Shown here: piece after piece, positions 9,884 through 20,300 of the stretch
Position numbering within the stretch: the stretch's first letter is position 1
Layout of the letters: each line of letters opens with the position of its first letter
NCBI GenBank assembly: GCA_016787445.1
Contig: JAEUTQ010000064.1
Coordinates: forward strand, 1-61,045
Length of the DNA: 61,045 bases
Direction of reading: 5' to 3'
Origin: Bacteroidia bacterium
Lineage (GTDB): Bacteria; Bacteroidota; Bacteroidia; B-17B0; Aurantibacillaceae
Translations under genes and position numbers: made by a program
The notes under the pieces: model-generated
What the model was told of the DNA's origin: nothing
The model's database searches: none
The model's input: the letters and a program-made list of their open reading frames with translations, nothing else

Positions 9884-9892
9884 GGTTCTTTA

Positions 9893-12800
9893 TTATTTTA
9901 AAATTGTAATATCTCCTGTTTTTCTAATATGAGTTCCGTCAAACATGTCTACATCAAATACCCATACGTAAACACCTAATTGAACTTTTTCTCCTTTATA
10001 GGTTCCATCCCAACCCACTTTTTGATCTGTTGTTTCGAATAGAAGTTGTCCCCAGTTATTATAAACGCGGAAGTATAAGGTTTGGAATGGTCCGCCTTTT
10101 ACAAATAAAAAGTCATTGTGACCATCTCCGTTAGGTGTAAAGGCTGTAGGTACCTGTGGTAATAGCACAACAATTATTTCCTTACTAACGGTGTCCATAC
10201 AGCCGCTAGCGTCAGTGATAGCTAATTGAACTGTAAATACTCCGTTGTTATCATAATAATACTGAACGTTTTGATTAGTTGATGTTGTACCGTCACCTAA
10301 ATTCCAATTCCAGCCAACGATAGAGCCTGTTGGTGTACTAAGATCGGTGAAGGTAACCACATCGGTTGAGTAAACCGGATTACCCGACATCGAGAAATCA
10401 GCAACAGGTTTAGGGTTTACAGTTACTGTTTTAGTAATGGTACCAGTACAGCCATTGCTTGAAACAACAGTTAAATTAACGGTAAAGCTTCCGGATGTTG
10501 TATAAGTGTGTGATGGATTTTGCAATGTACTACTTCCGCCATCGCCAAATGTCCACGACCAGCTTGTAATACTTCCCGTACTAACCGTTGATGCATCGTT
10601 AAATGTACCAAGCGTCCCTACACAAACATTGCTAAAAGTAAAGTTGGCAACCGGAGCTATAAATACTGTAACAGGTTGCTGAACGGTATCCGTACAGCCT
10701 GCAGAGTTCGAAGTGATTAATGTTACAGTGTAGGTATTTCCTACAGTATAAGTATAAGTTGGGTTTTGATTATTTGATGTACCTGAGCCATCGCCAAAAT
10801 TCCATGTATATGATGTTACTGTACCTACAGGTGTTGAAATATCTGTAAAGGATACTGCTTGATTTGCACAGGCATTTGTGAATGTAAACGCAGAAGATGG
10901 AGCATTAATGAAGTTAACATTAATGGTATCTCTTGCCGGTACACAACCTTTATTGTTTGTTGATTCTAATATGAGTTGTATACCTGTACTTGCTGTGTCG
11001 CTTGAACTTGGCTGATAAAATCCATTTAATGTAGTGTTATTAGGATTAAATGTTCCACTTCCGGTAGTCGTCCAGAAACCAGTATTAGTTACACCGGTAA
11101 TATTTCCATTTAATGGTATAACCGCATTTTTACAAACATTTATATCCGCACCGGCAAATACATTCGGTCCTTTTAATACAATAAATGTTACGGTGTCTGA
11201 TGTGTTAGCACATCCACCACCTGATGATGTTAATACAAACGTTACACTACCTGAAATGGTATCATTACTACTCATTGTGTAAGTTGTAATCAAACTGCTT
11301 GTATTGGCAATGGTTCCTGTACCAAGTGAGGTCCAAGTTGTATTATAGCCAGGGGTTACTGTTCCTGATAAAGGTAAAATTAATGCGCTTGCACAAATGG
11401 TATCATTCGGACCGGCATAAACTACTGCAGGGTCCGTTACGTTAACAGTAATGGTTGTTGCTGCACCATCACATGATCCAATTGTTGCATAAACCGAATA
11501 AACGCCGGCAGTTAAAGTTGAGGCGTTTGTTATGGTTGGGTTTTGAACAGAAGATGTAAATGAGTTAGGACCTGTCCAGCTGTATGTAGTAGCACCTACT
11601 GCTGACGCTCCTAAGTTAATTGTTGCACCTACACATAACGGTGAGTTCGCAGTGGCAGTTGGAGCCGCAGGAGTTGAGTTAACTGTTACACTAATAATTG
11701 CAACAGTGCTTGTACATCCGCCTAAAGTTACCGTTAAAGAGTAATCACCGGATGCGGCAGTTGTAGCATTCATAATGGTTGAATCTTGAGTTGCGGCAGT
11801 AAAACTATTAGGGCCGGTCCAGCTATAAGTACCACCAGGTACTGATGTTGCAGTTAAACTCAATGTTTGTCCCGCACAAATTGGAGAGTTAGAACCTAAA
11901 GTTGGTGGAGCAGGTGTAGGATTAACAGTGACACTTACAGTTCCATAAGGACCTGTACAACCTGCAACAGTTGCCTGAACTGAATAAACACCGGCTGATA
12001 AAGTTGTTGTTGGAGTAACTGTTGGGTTTTGTACAGCGGCCGTAAAACTATTCGGTCCGGTCCAATTGTATGTTGCTCCTGTGATTGTAGAAGCGGTTAA
12101 ATAAATGTCTTGACCTTCGCAAATTGGTGAAGTGGCAGTTGCAGTAGGTGCAGCAACTGGCGGACTAACCAATACACTTACTGTGCCACTGGTTCCGGTA
12201 CAACCTGCAACTGTTACGTTTACTGAATAAGTTCCAGATTCAAGTAAAGTCACGTTTGTTATAGTTGGATTCTGAACAGAAGAAGTAAATGAATTTGGTC
12301 CAGTCCAGTTATAAACGGCACCTGTAATATTTGAAGCCGTTAAGCTTAATGTTGCACCAACACATAACGGTGAGTTGCTTCCGGCAATAACAGGATCCGG
12401 TAATGGATTTACTGTTACGGTAACTAAGGCATTAGAACTTGTACAGCCACCTGAAGTTACATTTACTGAATACACACCTGCTGCCAATGAAGTTGTAGCT
12501 ACAATGGTTGGATTTTGTACTGTAGATGTAAATGAGTTAGGACCTGTCCAACTATAAGTTGTGCCTGTTACGGTTGAAGCACTTAATAAAAGTGTTTGAC
12601 CTTCGCATAACGGTGAGTTAGCAGTGGCAGTTGGAGCTGCAGGTGTTGGATTTACAGTAACTGTTACGGTTGCAACCGGACTATTACATCCGGATACGTT
12701 TGCTTGCACCGAATAAACACCGGCTGATAAAGTTGTTGTAGGAGTTACAGTAGGGTTTTGTACTGAAGATGTAAATGTATTTGGTCCTGTCCAGTTATAC

Positions 12801-15800
12801 GTTGCGCCTGTAATGTTAGATGCAGTTAATAAAATATCTTGACCTTCACATAATGGAGAGTTACTTCCTAATGTTGGAGCAGGTACTGGAGGATTAACAA
12901 TTACACTTACTGTTCCTGATGAACCTGTACAACCTGCAACTGTTACGTTTACAGAATAGGTTCCGCTTTCAGAAATTGTTACGGCCGACAAAGTTGGGTT
13001 TTGAACGCTTGAAGTAAATGTATTCGGACCAGTCCAGCTATAAACGCCGCCTACAATGGTGTTAGCTGTTAAACTTAAGGTTTGTCCTGTACAAAGTGGT
13101 GAATTGCTTGAAGGAACAACTGGTACAGGTGTAGGATTAATTACAACGGTTACCGTTCCTATTGGGCCAACGCAACCTGATACAGATGCACTCACTGAAT
13201 ATACCCCGGCAGCAAGTGTTGTTGTTGCAGCAATTGTTGGATTCTGAGCTGTTGATGTAAACGAGTTTGGTCCTGTCCAGTTATAACTTGCAAATAAAAT
13301 TGGATTCGCAGTTAACAAAAGTGTTTGGCCTTCACATATAGGTGAGTTGCTGCCTGCTGTTGGAGCAGGAGGAGTTGGATTAACTAAAACGTTTACTGTA
13401 CCTGATGGACTTGCACATCCTCCAACAACTGCACTAACTGAATAAACACCTGTTGCTAGTGAAGATGTTGATACAATAGAAGGATTCTGAACGTTTGCAG
13501 TAAATGAGTTTGGACCCGACCAATTATAACTAGCACCTGCAATTGAAGAGGCTGTTAAGAAAAGTGTTTGTCCTGAACATAACGGTGAGTTACTTCCGGC
13601 AGTTGGAGACGGAGGCAATGGAGTGATTACTACGTTCACTGTTCCCATTGGTCCAATACAACCCATTACGTTTGCGTTCACCGAATAAACGCCGGTTGCA
13701 GGTAAAGTAACACCGGTAATGGTAGGATTTTGAACAGAAGATGTAAATGAGTTTGGTCCAACCCAATTATAAGTTGCACCTGCAATAGTAGAGGCGCCTA
13801 AATTTAAATTTCCTCCTATACAAACTGGAATATTCGCTGTTGCTGTTGGCGCAATCGGAGGATTATTTATGATTACACTTAAGGTTGTAACAGGGCTTGT
13901 ACAACCTGCTAATGTCGCACTGATAGAATACGTACCTGCATTTAAAACAGAAACACCCGGTATTGTTGGGTTTTGTGTTGTTGAAGTAAATGAGTTTGGT
14001 CCTGACCAATTGTAAGTAGCGCCTGCTACTGATGAAGCTGTTAAGCTTAATGTTTGACCTGTACAAATTGGTGAATTGCTTCCGGGTGTAGGTGACGCAG
14101 GAATTGGATTTACTAAAACGTTAATTGTTCCGGTGGCGCTCACGCAACCTAATGCTGTTGCTGTGACTGAATATATACCACTTGCCAGTGTTGTTGTACC
14201 TACAATAGTAGGATTTTGAGTTGTGGATGTAAATGAGTTTGGACCTGTCCATGAATAAGTAGCTCCACCTCCTGCATTCGCAGTTAAACTTAATGTTTGT
14301 CCTGCACAAATAGGCGCATTTGAAGTAAGAGTGGAAACGGTTGGTGTATTATTTACAACGATGTTGACAGTACCGGGAGGACTTGTACAGCCTGATACAG
14401 TAACCGTTGCGGAATATGTTCCGGCTCCTGCTAAAGTTATACCTCCAATTGTTGGATTCTGAACAGCAGATGTAAATGAATTTGGTCCTGACCAATTATA
14501 AGTTGCACCTGCTACAGTATTAGAAGTTAAACTTAAAGTTTGTCCCACACAAATAGGAGATGTACCGCCTGCTGTTGGTGCAGCTGGATTAGGATTAATA
14601 GTTACAGTTACGGTTCCTGCAATACCAACACAGCCCGCAACAATGGCCTGAACGGTATATACACCGGCCGCTAATGCAGTAACGTTAGAGATTGTTGGAT
14701 TTTGTAAAGTTGAAGTAAATCCATTTGGTCCGGCCCAAGTGTAAGTAGCGCCGGCAACAGGACTTGCTGTTAAACTTAAAGTTTGTCCAATACATAACGG
14801 TGTGTTCGCACCGGCAGTTGGTGGTGGTGGAACAAATGGCGGACACGTAACCATGTTCATTTGATAATCACGAACCGTTTCACTTAATAATTTACCGGCA
14901 CGGTATTCTTGAACTTTAACACCAAAAACAAATTGTCCGTTAGTATTAGCCACACCTGTCATTAAACCGGTTGATGAGTTAAGTGTAACAGCAGGAGCAG
15001 GCGAGTTAAACGGACTGTTTGCGCTATAGTTAGGGATAAATGTTACAGGAGGAATGAATGCAGTATTATTCGGGAAAGTTGGAGCAGGCGCATCGTTATA
15101 AGGTGTATACATTGAGTAAACTAAAACGTCACCATCTCCATCAGTTGCTGCTTGGTTTACAGAGAAAGTGTTTGTTGAACATAAAAACAATGGAGGTAAA
15201 TTAGCGAAACTTGGATTACTATTTGGAACAAACGTATTGTCGTAAATAGTTACCATATCATTCGCGTAAATTTTTGTTGCAGGTGAAGTGGCGTTAAATG
15301 TATAATGGATGAAGACCTGAATAGTATTTCCAATTAAACCAGGTTGAGTAGAAAAGACCGGCGACACGAAATTCCCTAGTAATTGTCCGTTAACTGCGAA
15401 TAAGGTTTTTGGACCACCATTTAAGGAATAAAAGATTTTAAGAGAGTCACCATTTGCCATTGTACCAGCTCTTCTGGTATTAACGCTCATGTTAACACCA
15501 TTAGCGAAGGAAGAAATGTTCACGACTTGTGAAGCCCAGATAGCGCGACCATTGTTAGCGCCGGTAACTTCAAATTCGCCGGCAGCATTAACCTGAGCAG
15601 AAGCAGGTGCGATGGCACCAAAAGAACGAGTCCAAGCTGTTGCTCCGGCATCAACAGTAGTTCCTGCAGGTAAAGTAAAATCTTCTTTCCAAGTATCGAA
15701 ATAGCAAGGAATATAACAATAGAAAGTTTCTCCAACAGCACCCGGTGTGTTAATGTTTAAGATACTCGGGTTACGGCAACATAAACTGTAGTATAAGTGC

Positions 15801-16171
15801 ATACCGCCAGGTGAAGGCGCTAAGTTTACAGTAGCTGTATAAATACGTTCCTGAACACAAGGTGTTACACTTGGTGAAGTTGCACAAGGCGGTAAAACGG
15901 CAGGAATATTAGTGATAGTTCCGCCGGGTAATGTAAAGTTTCTGCTAGGAGCAAAAACGCTACCATTTGCCTGGAGAACGTTAATAGTTGCCGAACCGGG
16001 GAAAGCAATACCAGTACAATCGCGGTAAAGCTTTAGCATGATGGTATAATTATTTCCACCATTATAGGTGTAAGTTATTGTACCACCCACAATGTGAGTT
16101 GCAAAACCTTTAATAGGAACAAGTAGCGAAAACAAAACGGCTACAATAAGGTTACGGTAGAAACACTTCAT
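9893..16171 (-). CDS. Giant T9SS type B adhesin with 14 Ig-like repeats and PKD domains
   Basis: 2,092-residue surface protein. The signal peptide (residues 1-24, ending KGFA) leads into THIVGGTITYTYNGG, a conserved N-terminal start in Bacteroidota adhesins. Residues about 445-1578 hold 14 tandem units of about 81 residues with the pattern SPLCxGQTLSLTAS...ATYNWTGPNSFTS..QNPTI...GVYSV...GC. Then come two about 95-residue AG.D..C...L.G units and three PKD domains (WNFGDG, WTFGDG, WNLGDG). The C-terminus is the gliding-motility type B sorting domain (FTPNGDGHNDFLFVKGG ... YNNWGQLLFE ... GDITILK). It should be exported by T9SS and held by the PorP encoded 9 bases downstream. No enzyme motif is seen; adhesion or gliding is inferred from family resemblance to SprB-like proteins. 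Confidence 0.9.
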   Translation of the reverse strand: MKCFYRNLIVAVLFSLLVPIKGFATHIVGGTITYTYNGGNNYTIMLKLYRDCTGIAFPGSATINVLQANGSVFAPSRNFTLPGGTITNIPAVLPPCATSPSVTPCVQERIYTATVNLAPSPGGMHLYYSLCCRNPSILNINTPGAVGETFYCYIPCYFDTWKEDFTLPAGTTVDAGATAWTRSFGAIAPASAQVNAAGEFEVTGANNGRAIWASQVVNISSFANGVNMSVNTRRAGTMANGDSLKIFYSLNGGPKTLFAVNGQLLGNFVSPVFSTQPGLIGNTIQVFIHYTFNATSPATKIYANDMVTIYDNTFVPNSNPSFANLPPLFLCSTNTFSVNQAATDGDGDVLVYSMYTPYNDAPAPTFPNNTAFIPPVTFIPNYSANSPFNSPAPAVTLNSSTGLMTGVANTNGQFVFGVKVQEYRAGKLLSETVRDYQMNMVTCPPFVPPPPTAGANTPLCIGQTLSLTASPVAGATYTWAGPNGFTSTLQNPTISNVTALAAGVYTVQAIVAGCVGIAGTVTVTINPNPAAPTAGGTSPICVGQTLSLTSNTVAGATYNWSGPNSFTSAVQNPTIGGITLAGAGTYSATVTVSGCTSPPGTVNIVVNNTPTVSTLTSNAPICAGQTLSLTANAGGGATYSWTGPNSFTSTTQNPTIVGTTTLASGIYSVTATALGCVSATGTINVLVNPIPASPTPGSNSPICTGQTLSLTASSVAGATYNWSGPNSFTSTTQNPTIPGVSVLNAGTYSISATLAGCTSPVTTLSVIINNPPIAPTATANIPVCIGGNLNLGASTIAGATYNWVGPNSFTSSVQNPTITGVTLPATGVYSVNANVMGCIGPMGTVNVVITPLPPSPTAGSNSPLCSGQTLFLTASSIAGASYNWSGPNSFTANVQNPSIVSTSSLATGVYSVSAVVGGCASPSGTVNVLVNPTPPAPTAGSNSPICEGQTLLLTANPILFASYNWTGPNSFTSTAQNPTIAATTTLAAGVYSVSASVSGCVGPIGTVTVVINPTPVPVVPSSNSPLCTGQTLSLTANTIVGGVYSWTGPNTFTSSVQNPTLSAVTISESGTYSVNVTVAGCTGSSGTVSVIVNPPVPAPTLGSNSPLCEGQDILLTASNITGATYNWTGPNTFTSSVQNPTVTPTTTLSAGVYSVQANVSGCNSPVATVTVTVNPTPAAPTATANSPLCEGQTLLLSASTVTGTTYSWTGPNSFTSTVQNPTIVATTSLAAGVYSVNVTSGGCTSSNALVTVTVNPLPDPVIAGSNSPLCVGATLSLTASNITGAVYNWTGPNSFTSSVQNPTITNVTLLESGTYSVNVTVAGCTGTSGTVSVLVSPPVAAPTATATSPICEGQDIYLTASTITGATYNWTGPNSFTAAVQNPTVTPTTTLSAGVYSVQATVAGCTGPYGTVSVTVNPTPAPPTLGSNSPICAGQTLSLTATSVPGGTYSWTGPNSFTAATQDSTIMNATTAASGDYSLTVTLGGCTSTVAIISVTVNSTPAAPTATANSPLCVGATINLGASAVGATTYSWTGPNSFTSSVQNPTITNASTLTAGVYSVYATIGSCDGAATTITVNVTDPAVVYAGPNDTICASALILPLSGTVTPGYNTTWTSLGTGTIANTSSLITTYTMSSNDTISGSVTFVLTSSGGGCANTSDTVTFIVLKGPNVFAGADINVCKNAVIPLNGNITGVTNTGFWTTTGSGTFNPNNTTLNGFYQPSSSDTASTGIQLILESTNNKGCVPARDTINVNFINAPSSAFTFTNACANQAVSFTDISTPVGTVTSYTWNFGDGSGTSNNQNPTYTYTVGNTYTVTLITSNSAGCTDTVQQPVTVFIAPVANFTFSNVCVGTLGTFNDASTVSTGSITSWSWTFGDGGSSTLQNPSHTYTTSGSFTVNLTVVSSNGCTGTITKTVTVNPKPVADFSMSGNPVYSTDVVTFTDLSTPTGSIVGWNWNLGDGTTSTNQNVQYYYDNNGVFTVQLAITDASGCMDTVSKEIIVVLLPQVPTAFTPNGDGHNDFLFVKGGPFQTLYFRVYNNWGQLLFETTDQKVGWDGTYKGEKVQLGVYVWVFDVDMFDGTHIRKTGDITILK
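11437..14836 (-). repeat. 14 tandem 243-bp units encoding Ig-like domains
   Basis: In-frame tandem array of about 3.4 kb inside the giant adhesin gene, fourteen units of about 81 codons. Copies differ in sequence, but units 7-8-9-10 and 10-11-12-13 show a superimposed three-unit period: units 8 and 11 share ESGTYSVNVTVAGCTG, units 9 and 12 share NPTVTPTTTLSAGVYSVQA. Confidence 0.85.
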
Positions 16172-16209
16172 ATTTTTTGATTATTAAATGTTAATTAATG
16201 ATAATAATT

Positions 16210-16238
16210 CGTTCTTAATAACAGAACGTTTTAAAACG
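16210..16238 (-). promoter_or_regulatory. Two adjoining inverted repeats in the leader of the giant adhesin gene
   Basis: A 6-bp hairpin CGTTCT/AGAACG (16210-16228) overlaps a perfect 12-bp palindrome CGTTTTAAAACG (16227-16238), 39 to 67 bases upstream of the adhesin ATG. They could be an operator or a leader hairpin. There is no T run to support a terminator. The role is unknown. Confidence 0.35.
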
Positions 16239-16383
16239 GATATAGGTTGGTTATATACTTGATTCAAAATAAGTTCCTAAAAATATAAAAAAAATCGACA
16301 AGTTCGACCTAAAATAGTTTAGAAGCATATTAATTAATTATTTGAAAATCAATATTTTAATCAAAATAACCTCAAGTGATTCC

Positions 16384-17295
16384 TTATTTGGACATGAGGT
16401 TACGTTTAATAAGATAAGTTAGAAGAATGTTATTAAACCCTTCATTTATGTCAGCTTCCACAAAATCAATGTGATATTGACCACATTTAAGCTTCAAGGC
16501 ATTGGTGAATTTTTGAACTTCAGTAATATAATTTTCCTTGATTTGTTTTGGGTTTAATTTTATTTGTTCACCGGTTTCCAAATCAATAAAATGATAAGGC
16601 CGGTTTTCAAAATCAAAATCCAGTTCCTTTGATTTATCATTTACATGAAATAAAACAACTTCATGTTTTTTGTATTTAAGATGTTGTAAAGCGCTAAATA
16701 ATTCTTCATTATCAGAATGATTGTCAAACATATCGCTAAAAATAACGACCAATGATCTCTTATGAATTATTTCAGCGATTTGATGCAAAGCATTCACAGT
16801 TGAACTGGTTTTGTTTTGCTCTTTTCTGTTAAGTAATTCCTCCAGAGTAGAATAAATTAACTTTTGTTGAGCCGGACTCCCTTTTGCAGGATAATGTAAT
16901 TCAATTTTATCACTGAAAAGTGTTAATCCAACCGCGTCTCTTTGTTGTTTTAAAAGTTCGTTTAATGCGGCGGCGGCATGAATAGAAAAATGTAATTTGT
17001 TGTTTTCGGTATCAATAGGAAAAAGCATAGATGATGAAACGTCAATTACAATTTGGCACCGTAAATTAGTTTCTTCTTCATAGCGTTTAACAAATAATTT
17101 ATCTGTTCTGCCAAATAACTTCCAATCAATATGGCGCGTACTTTCGCCGGTGTTATAGAGTCGATGTTCTGCAAATTCTACCGAAAAACCATGAAAAGGG
17201 CTTTTATGGAGGCCCGTAATAAATCCCTCAACAACCTTTTTTGCTAACAATTCAAGGTTCTTAAATGGTTCGATGGATGAGCGATTAATTGGCAT
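16384..17295 (-). CDS. DUF58 domain protein (vWA-like)
   Basis: 303-residue cytoplasmic protein of the DUF58 family. Its conserved core FAEHRLYNTGESTRHIDWKL and RYEEETN precedes a von Willebrand A-like fold with the MIDAS-type sequence VIDVSSSMLFP and the later VVIFSDMFD. In other Bacteroidota DUF58 proteins sit in MoxR-vWA-BatA/BatD clusters linked to stress and envelope homeostasis; those partners are absent here. It lies alone between the two mirrored adhesin clusters, divergent from the plus-strand operon (97 bases between starts). Its function in this place is unknown. Confidence 0.85.
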   Translation of the reverse strand: MPINRSSIEPFKNLELLAKKVVEGFITGLHKSPFHGFSVEFAEHRLYNTGESTRHIDWKLFGRTDKLFVKRYEEETNLRCQIVIDVSSSMLFPIDTENNKLHFSIHAAAALNELLKQQRDAVGLTLFSDKIELHYPAKGSPAQQKLIYSTLEELLNRKEQNKTSSTVNALHQIAEIIHKRSLVVIFSDMFDNHSDNEELFSALQHLKYKKHEVVLFHVNDKSKELDFDFENRPYHFIDLETGEQIKLNPKQIKENYITEVQKFTNALKLKCGQYHIDFVEADINEGFNNILLTYLIKRNLMSK

Positions 17296-17354
17296 GAAGT
17301 TTGTAAAATTAACGGTAATTTAATAACTTACAGTTAAAAAATTATAAAATTCAG

Positions 17355-17362
17355 TAACTTCG
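17355..17362 (+). promoter_or_regulatory. Candidate -7 element of the five-gene adhesin operon
   Basis: TAACTTCG matches TAnnTTTG at all but one base and lies 30 bases before the ATG at 17393. No clear TTG is found at the expected -33 distance, so the call is weak. Confidence 0.25.
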
Positions 17363-17392
17363 GGAAAAATTAAAAAACCCTCGGTATAAAGT

Positions 17393-20300
17393 ATGAAAAA
17401 ACTATACTTACTCTTTTTGTTAGTTCTTGGATTTGCCCCGGTTAAAGCCCAAATTGATACCTCTTTTTGGTTCGTTGCTCCGGATATTTCTGCAGGCCTC
17501 GGACAAAGTCCTATTAAAATGTACTTTACAACCTATAGCTCTGCAAGTACAGTTTATCTTCGTCAGCCTGCCAATGGTGCTTTTATTCCGGTAACTATCA
17601 ATATTCCTGCGAATTCGGTGGACTCGCTTGATTTAACTCCGTTTATAGCTTCAGTTGAAAGCGCTCCAACTAATTCCGTTTTGAGTAGAGGAATTTACAT
17701 CAGTGCAAGCTCTAATGTTTCTGCGGTTTATTGTATAAAGTCTTCTACCAATAAAGAAATGATAAGTTTGAAAGGACAAAAAGCTTTAGGTACCGATTTT
17801 TATACGCCTTTTCAAAATCAATGGAGTAGTTCTGCTGCAACAACACCAAAATCTTTTTCCGCAATAGACATTGTAGCTTCCCAAAACAACACTACGATAT
17901 TAATTACACCACGTGCGAATATTATTGGACACGTTAAGGATGTAACATTCCCTGTTATTTTAAATGCAGGAGAATCTTTTAGTTGTCAGGACACCTCCAC
18001 AACTGCACCTACAAAACTTGCAGGTTCTATTATTTCTGCTGATAAACCAATTGCCGTTACAGTTAGTTCTTCAGGATTAGTAAATGGTGGTTGTACAAGT
18101 ACTATAGCCGATCAAATTACTAACTCTAATCACGCCGGTAATGATTTTGTCATTACAAAAAGTGAAACAGGAAACGATAAGGTATTTATTTTGGCTACGG
18201 TAAACTCAACAAGTATTACGCTTACAAATGGAACTTCAACTGTTTCCACGTTAATTAATACAGGTGAAACCTATAGCGCAAATATAACGCAGGAATTAAC
18301 TTACATTAAATCAACCAAACCGGTATATGTAATTCATGTAACAGGTCATGGTTGTAAATTAAGTGGAGCACAAGTTCCTCATTTCTATTGCGCAGGTACA
18401 TATTCAACTTCTTTTACAAGAACGTCGGCAGATTCCTTTGCTGTTAATGTGTTTACAAGAAACGGATTTCAGGGTAATTTTCAGTTAAACGGAAATGCAT
18501 CATTAATTCCGGCCTCTGCTTTTACGATTGTTCCGGGCACATCAAGCACTGTTGTAGGAGCTCGCGTGAATTTTAATTTAACACAAGTGCCTGTTGGTTC
18601 TTATAATATTATTACAAATACAGGCGATATTTATGGTTTCGGAACGCATCAAGGCTCAACGCCATCCGGAAGTTCTTACGCTTATCATTCTGAATGGATT
18701 TCTTACCCGATGGTTGCGGCCGGACCGGATGCAACTATTTGTTCGAACACATCTTTATCATTGAATGGTGTTGTTGGAGGTGGAAATGTTACCGGTGTTT
18801 GGTCAACCAATAATGGTTTTGGTACATTCTCGTCGCCAACCACTTCCTTAAATAACGTTTATGTGCCGAGCTTACTTGATATTGCTACAGTTTCAAAACC
18901 TTATATAAATTTAATTCTGACATCAACAGGCCCTTGTACTTCACGCATTGATACACTTAGATTGGTTGTATTGCAGGAGCCTTTGGTAAATGCATCAGTT
19001 GATCAGATTAAGTGCGGCAATAACGCGACCGTTAGTTTAAATGGAAGCATATCCGGAATTACTTCAACCGGTCAATGGTCTACCTTAGGTAGTGGAAGTT
19101 TTGCACCTACATCTACAGTTTTAAATGGTTTTTATGTACCATCTTCTGCAGATACAACCGCGGGCTCTGTAAATCTGGTATTAACTTCTACTAATAATGG
19201 AATTTGTTTGGCTGAAACGGATACGGTTAAAATTACCTTTACAAAACCTCCATTGGTAAATGCAGGTCCAACTACCATGAGTTTATGTGTAAATAATCCC
19301 ACCATTTCTTTATTAGGTTCAGTAAGCGGCAGTAGTTCTACCGGAAAATGGACAACTTCGGGTACAGGTATATTTAATCCGAGTAACATTGCTTTAAGTA
19401 CAAATTATTTGCCAAGTCCGTTAGATATAGCAAGCGGAAGTATTTACATCTATTTAATTTCTACTAATAATGGAAATTGTTTTCCTGTGAAAGATAGTAT
19501 TCATGTGTTCTTTACACCTTCACCAAATGTGAATGCAGGCCCGGATTTATTTAGTTGTAAAAACAACAGTGCAGTTCAATTAACCGGAATTATAGGAGGC
19601 GCAACCACCACAGGAACATGGAGTGGAGGAGGAGGAAGTTTTAGTCCTTCTAATAGTGTTTTAACGCCAACTTACATTCCTACTCCGGCAGAAATTTCAG
19701 CAGGCTTTGTTGTACTCAACTTAACGTCTACAAATAATGGAAATTGCTTATCGGTAAGTGATCAGGTGAGAGTTGATTTTAAAGACAAACCTTTTGCTAA
19801 TTTTTCATCTAATGTTGTATGTTTAAATCAAGCAACAACATTCATCGATTTCTCTGCGCCTGTAGCAGGTACTTTGGCGGGTTGGAATTGGAGTTTTGGT
19901 GACGGAGGGACGTCAACCGTTAGTGGTCCGGTTTATACCTATACAACTTCAGGAACTTATACAGCACAATTAATCGTTAGAAATTCATTTAACTGTTATG
20001 ATACCACAACAAAAGTTGTTAAAGTAAATCATTTGCCTTCATCTGATTTTACGTATTCACGTTCTTGCTTTGGGTCATTCCTGCAAATTAATTTTAAAGA
20101 CAGTTCTTCCATTGCTTCTCCGGATACTGTAAAATCATTTTTCTGGAATTTTAATGATCCGGGACCACCGCCATTGCCAACTTCATCTATAGCGAATCCA
20201 TCCGTAGTATTTAGTGGTCCGGGTTCTTACTCGATTTTCCATATTGTAACTTCGAATAACGGATGTAAGGATACAATCATTAAATCAATCAATATTACAC

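Noticed and set aside
11034..14309. Several short plus- and minus-strand frames within the giant adhesin gene
   Set aside because: They repeat with the 243-bp period and follow from base composition of the Ig-like array.
16384..17295. DUF58 gene as part of a MoxR-Bat aerotolerance operon
   Set aside because: No MoxR ATPase, BatA/B/D or TPR partner is adjacent; the gene is alone between adhesin clusters.
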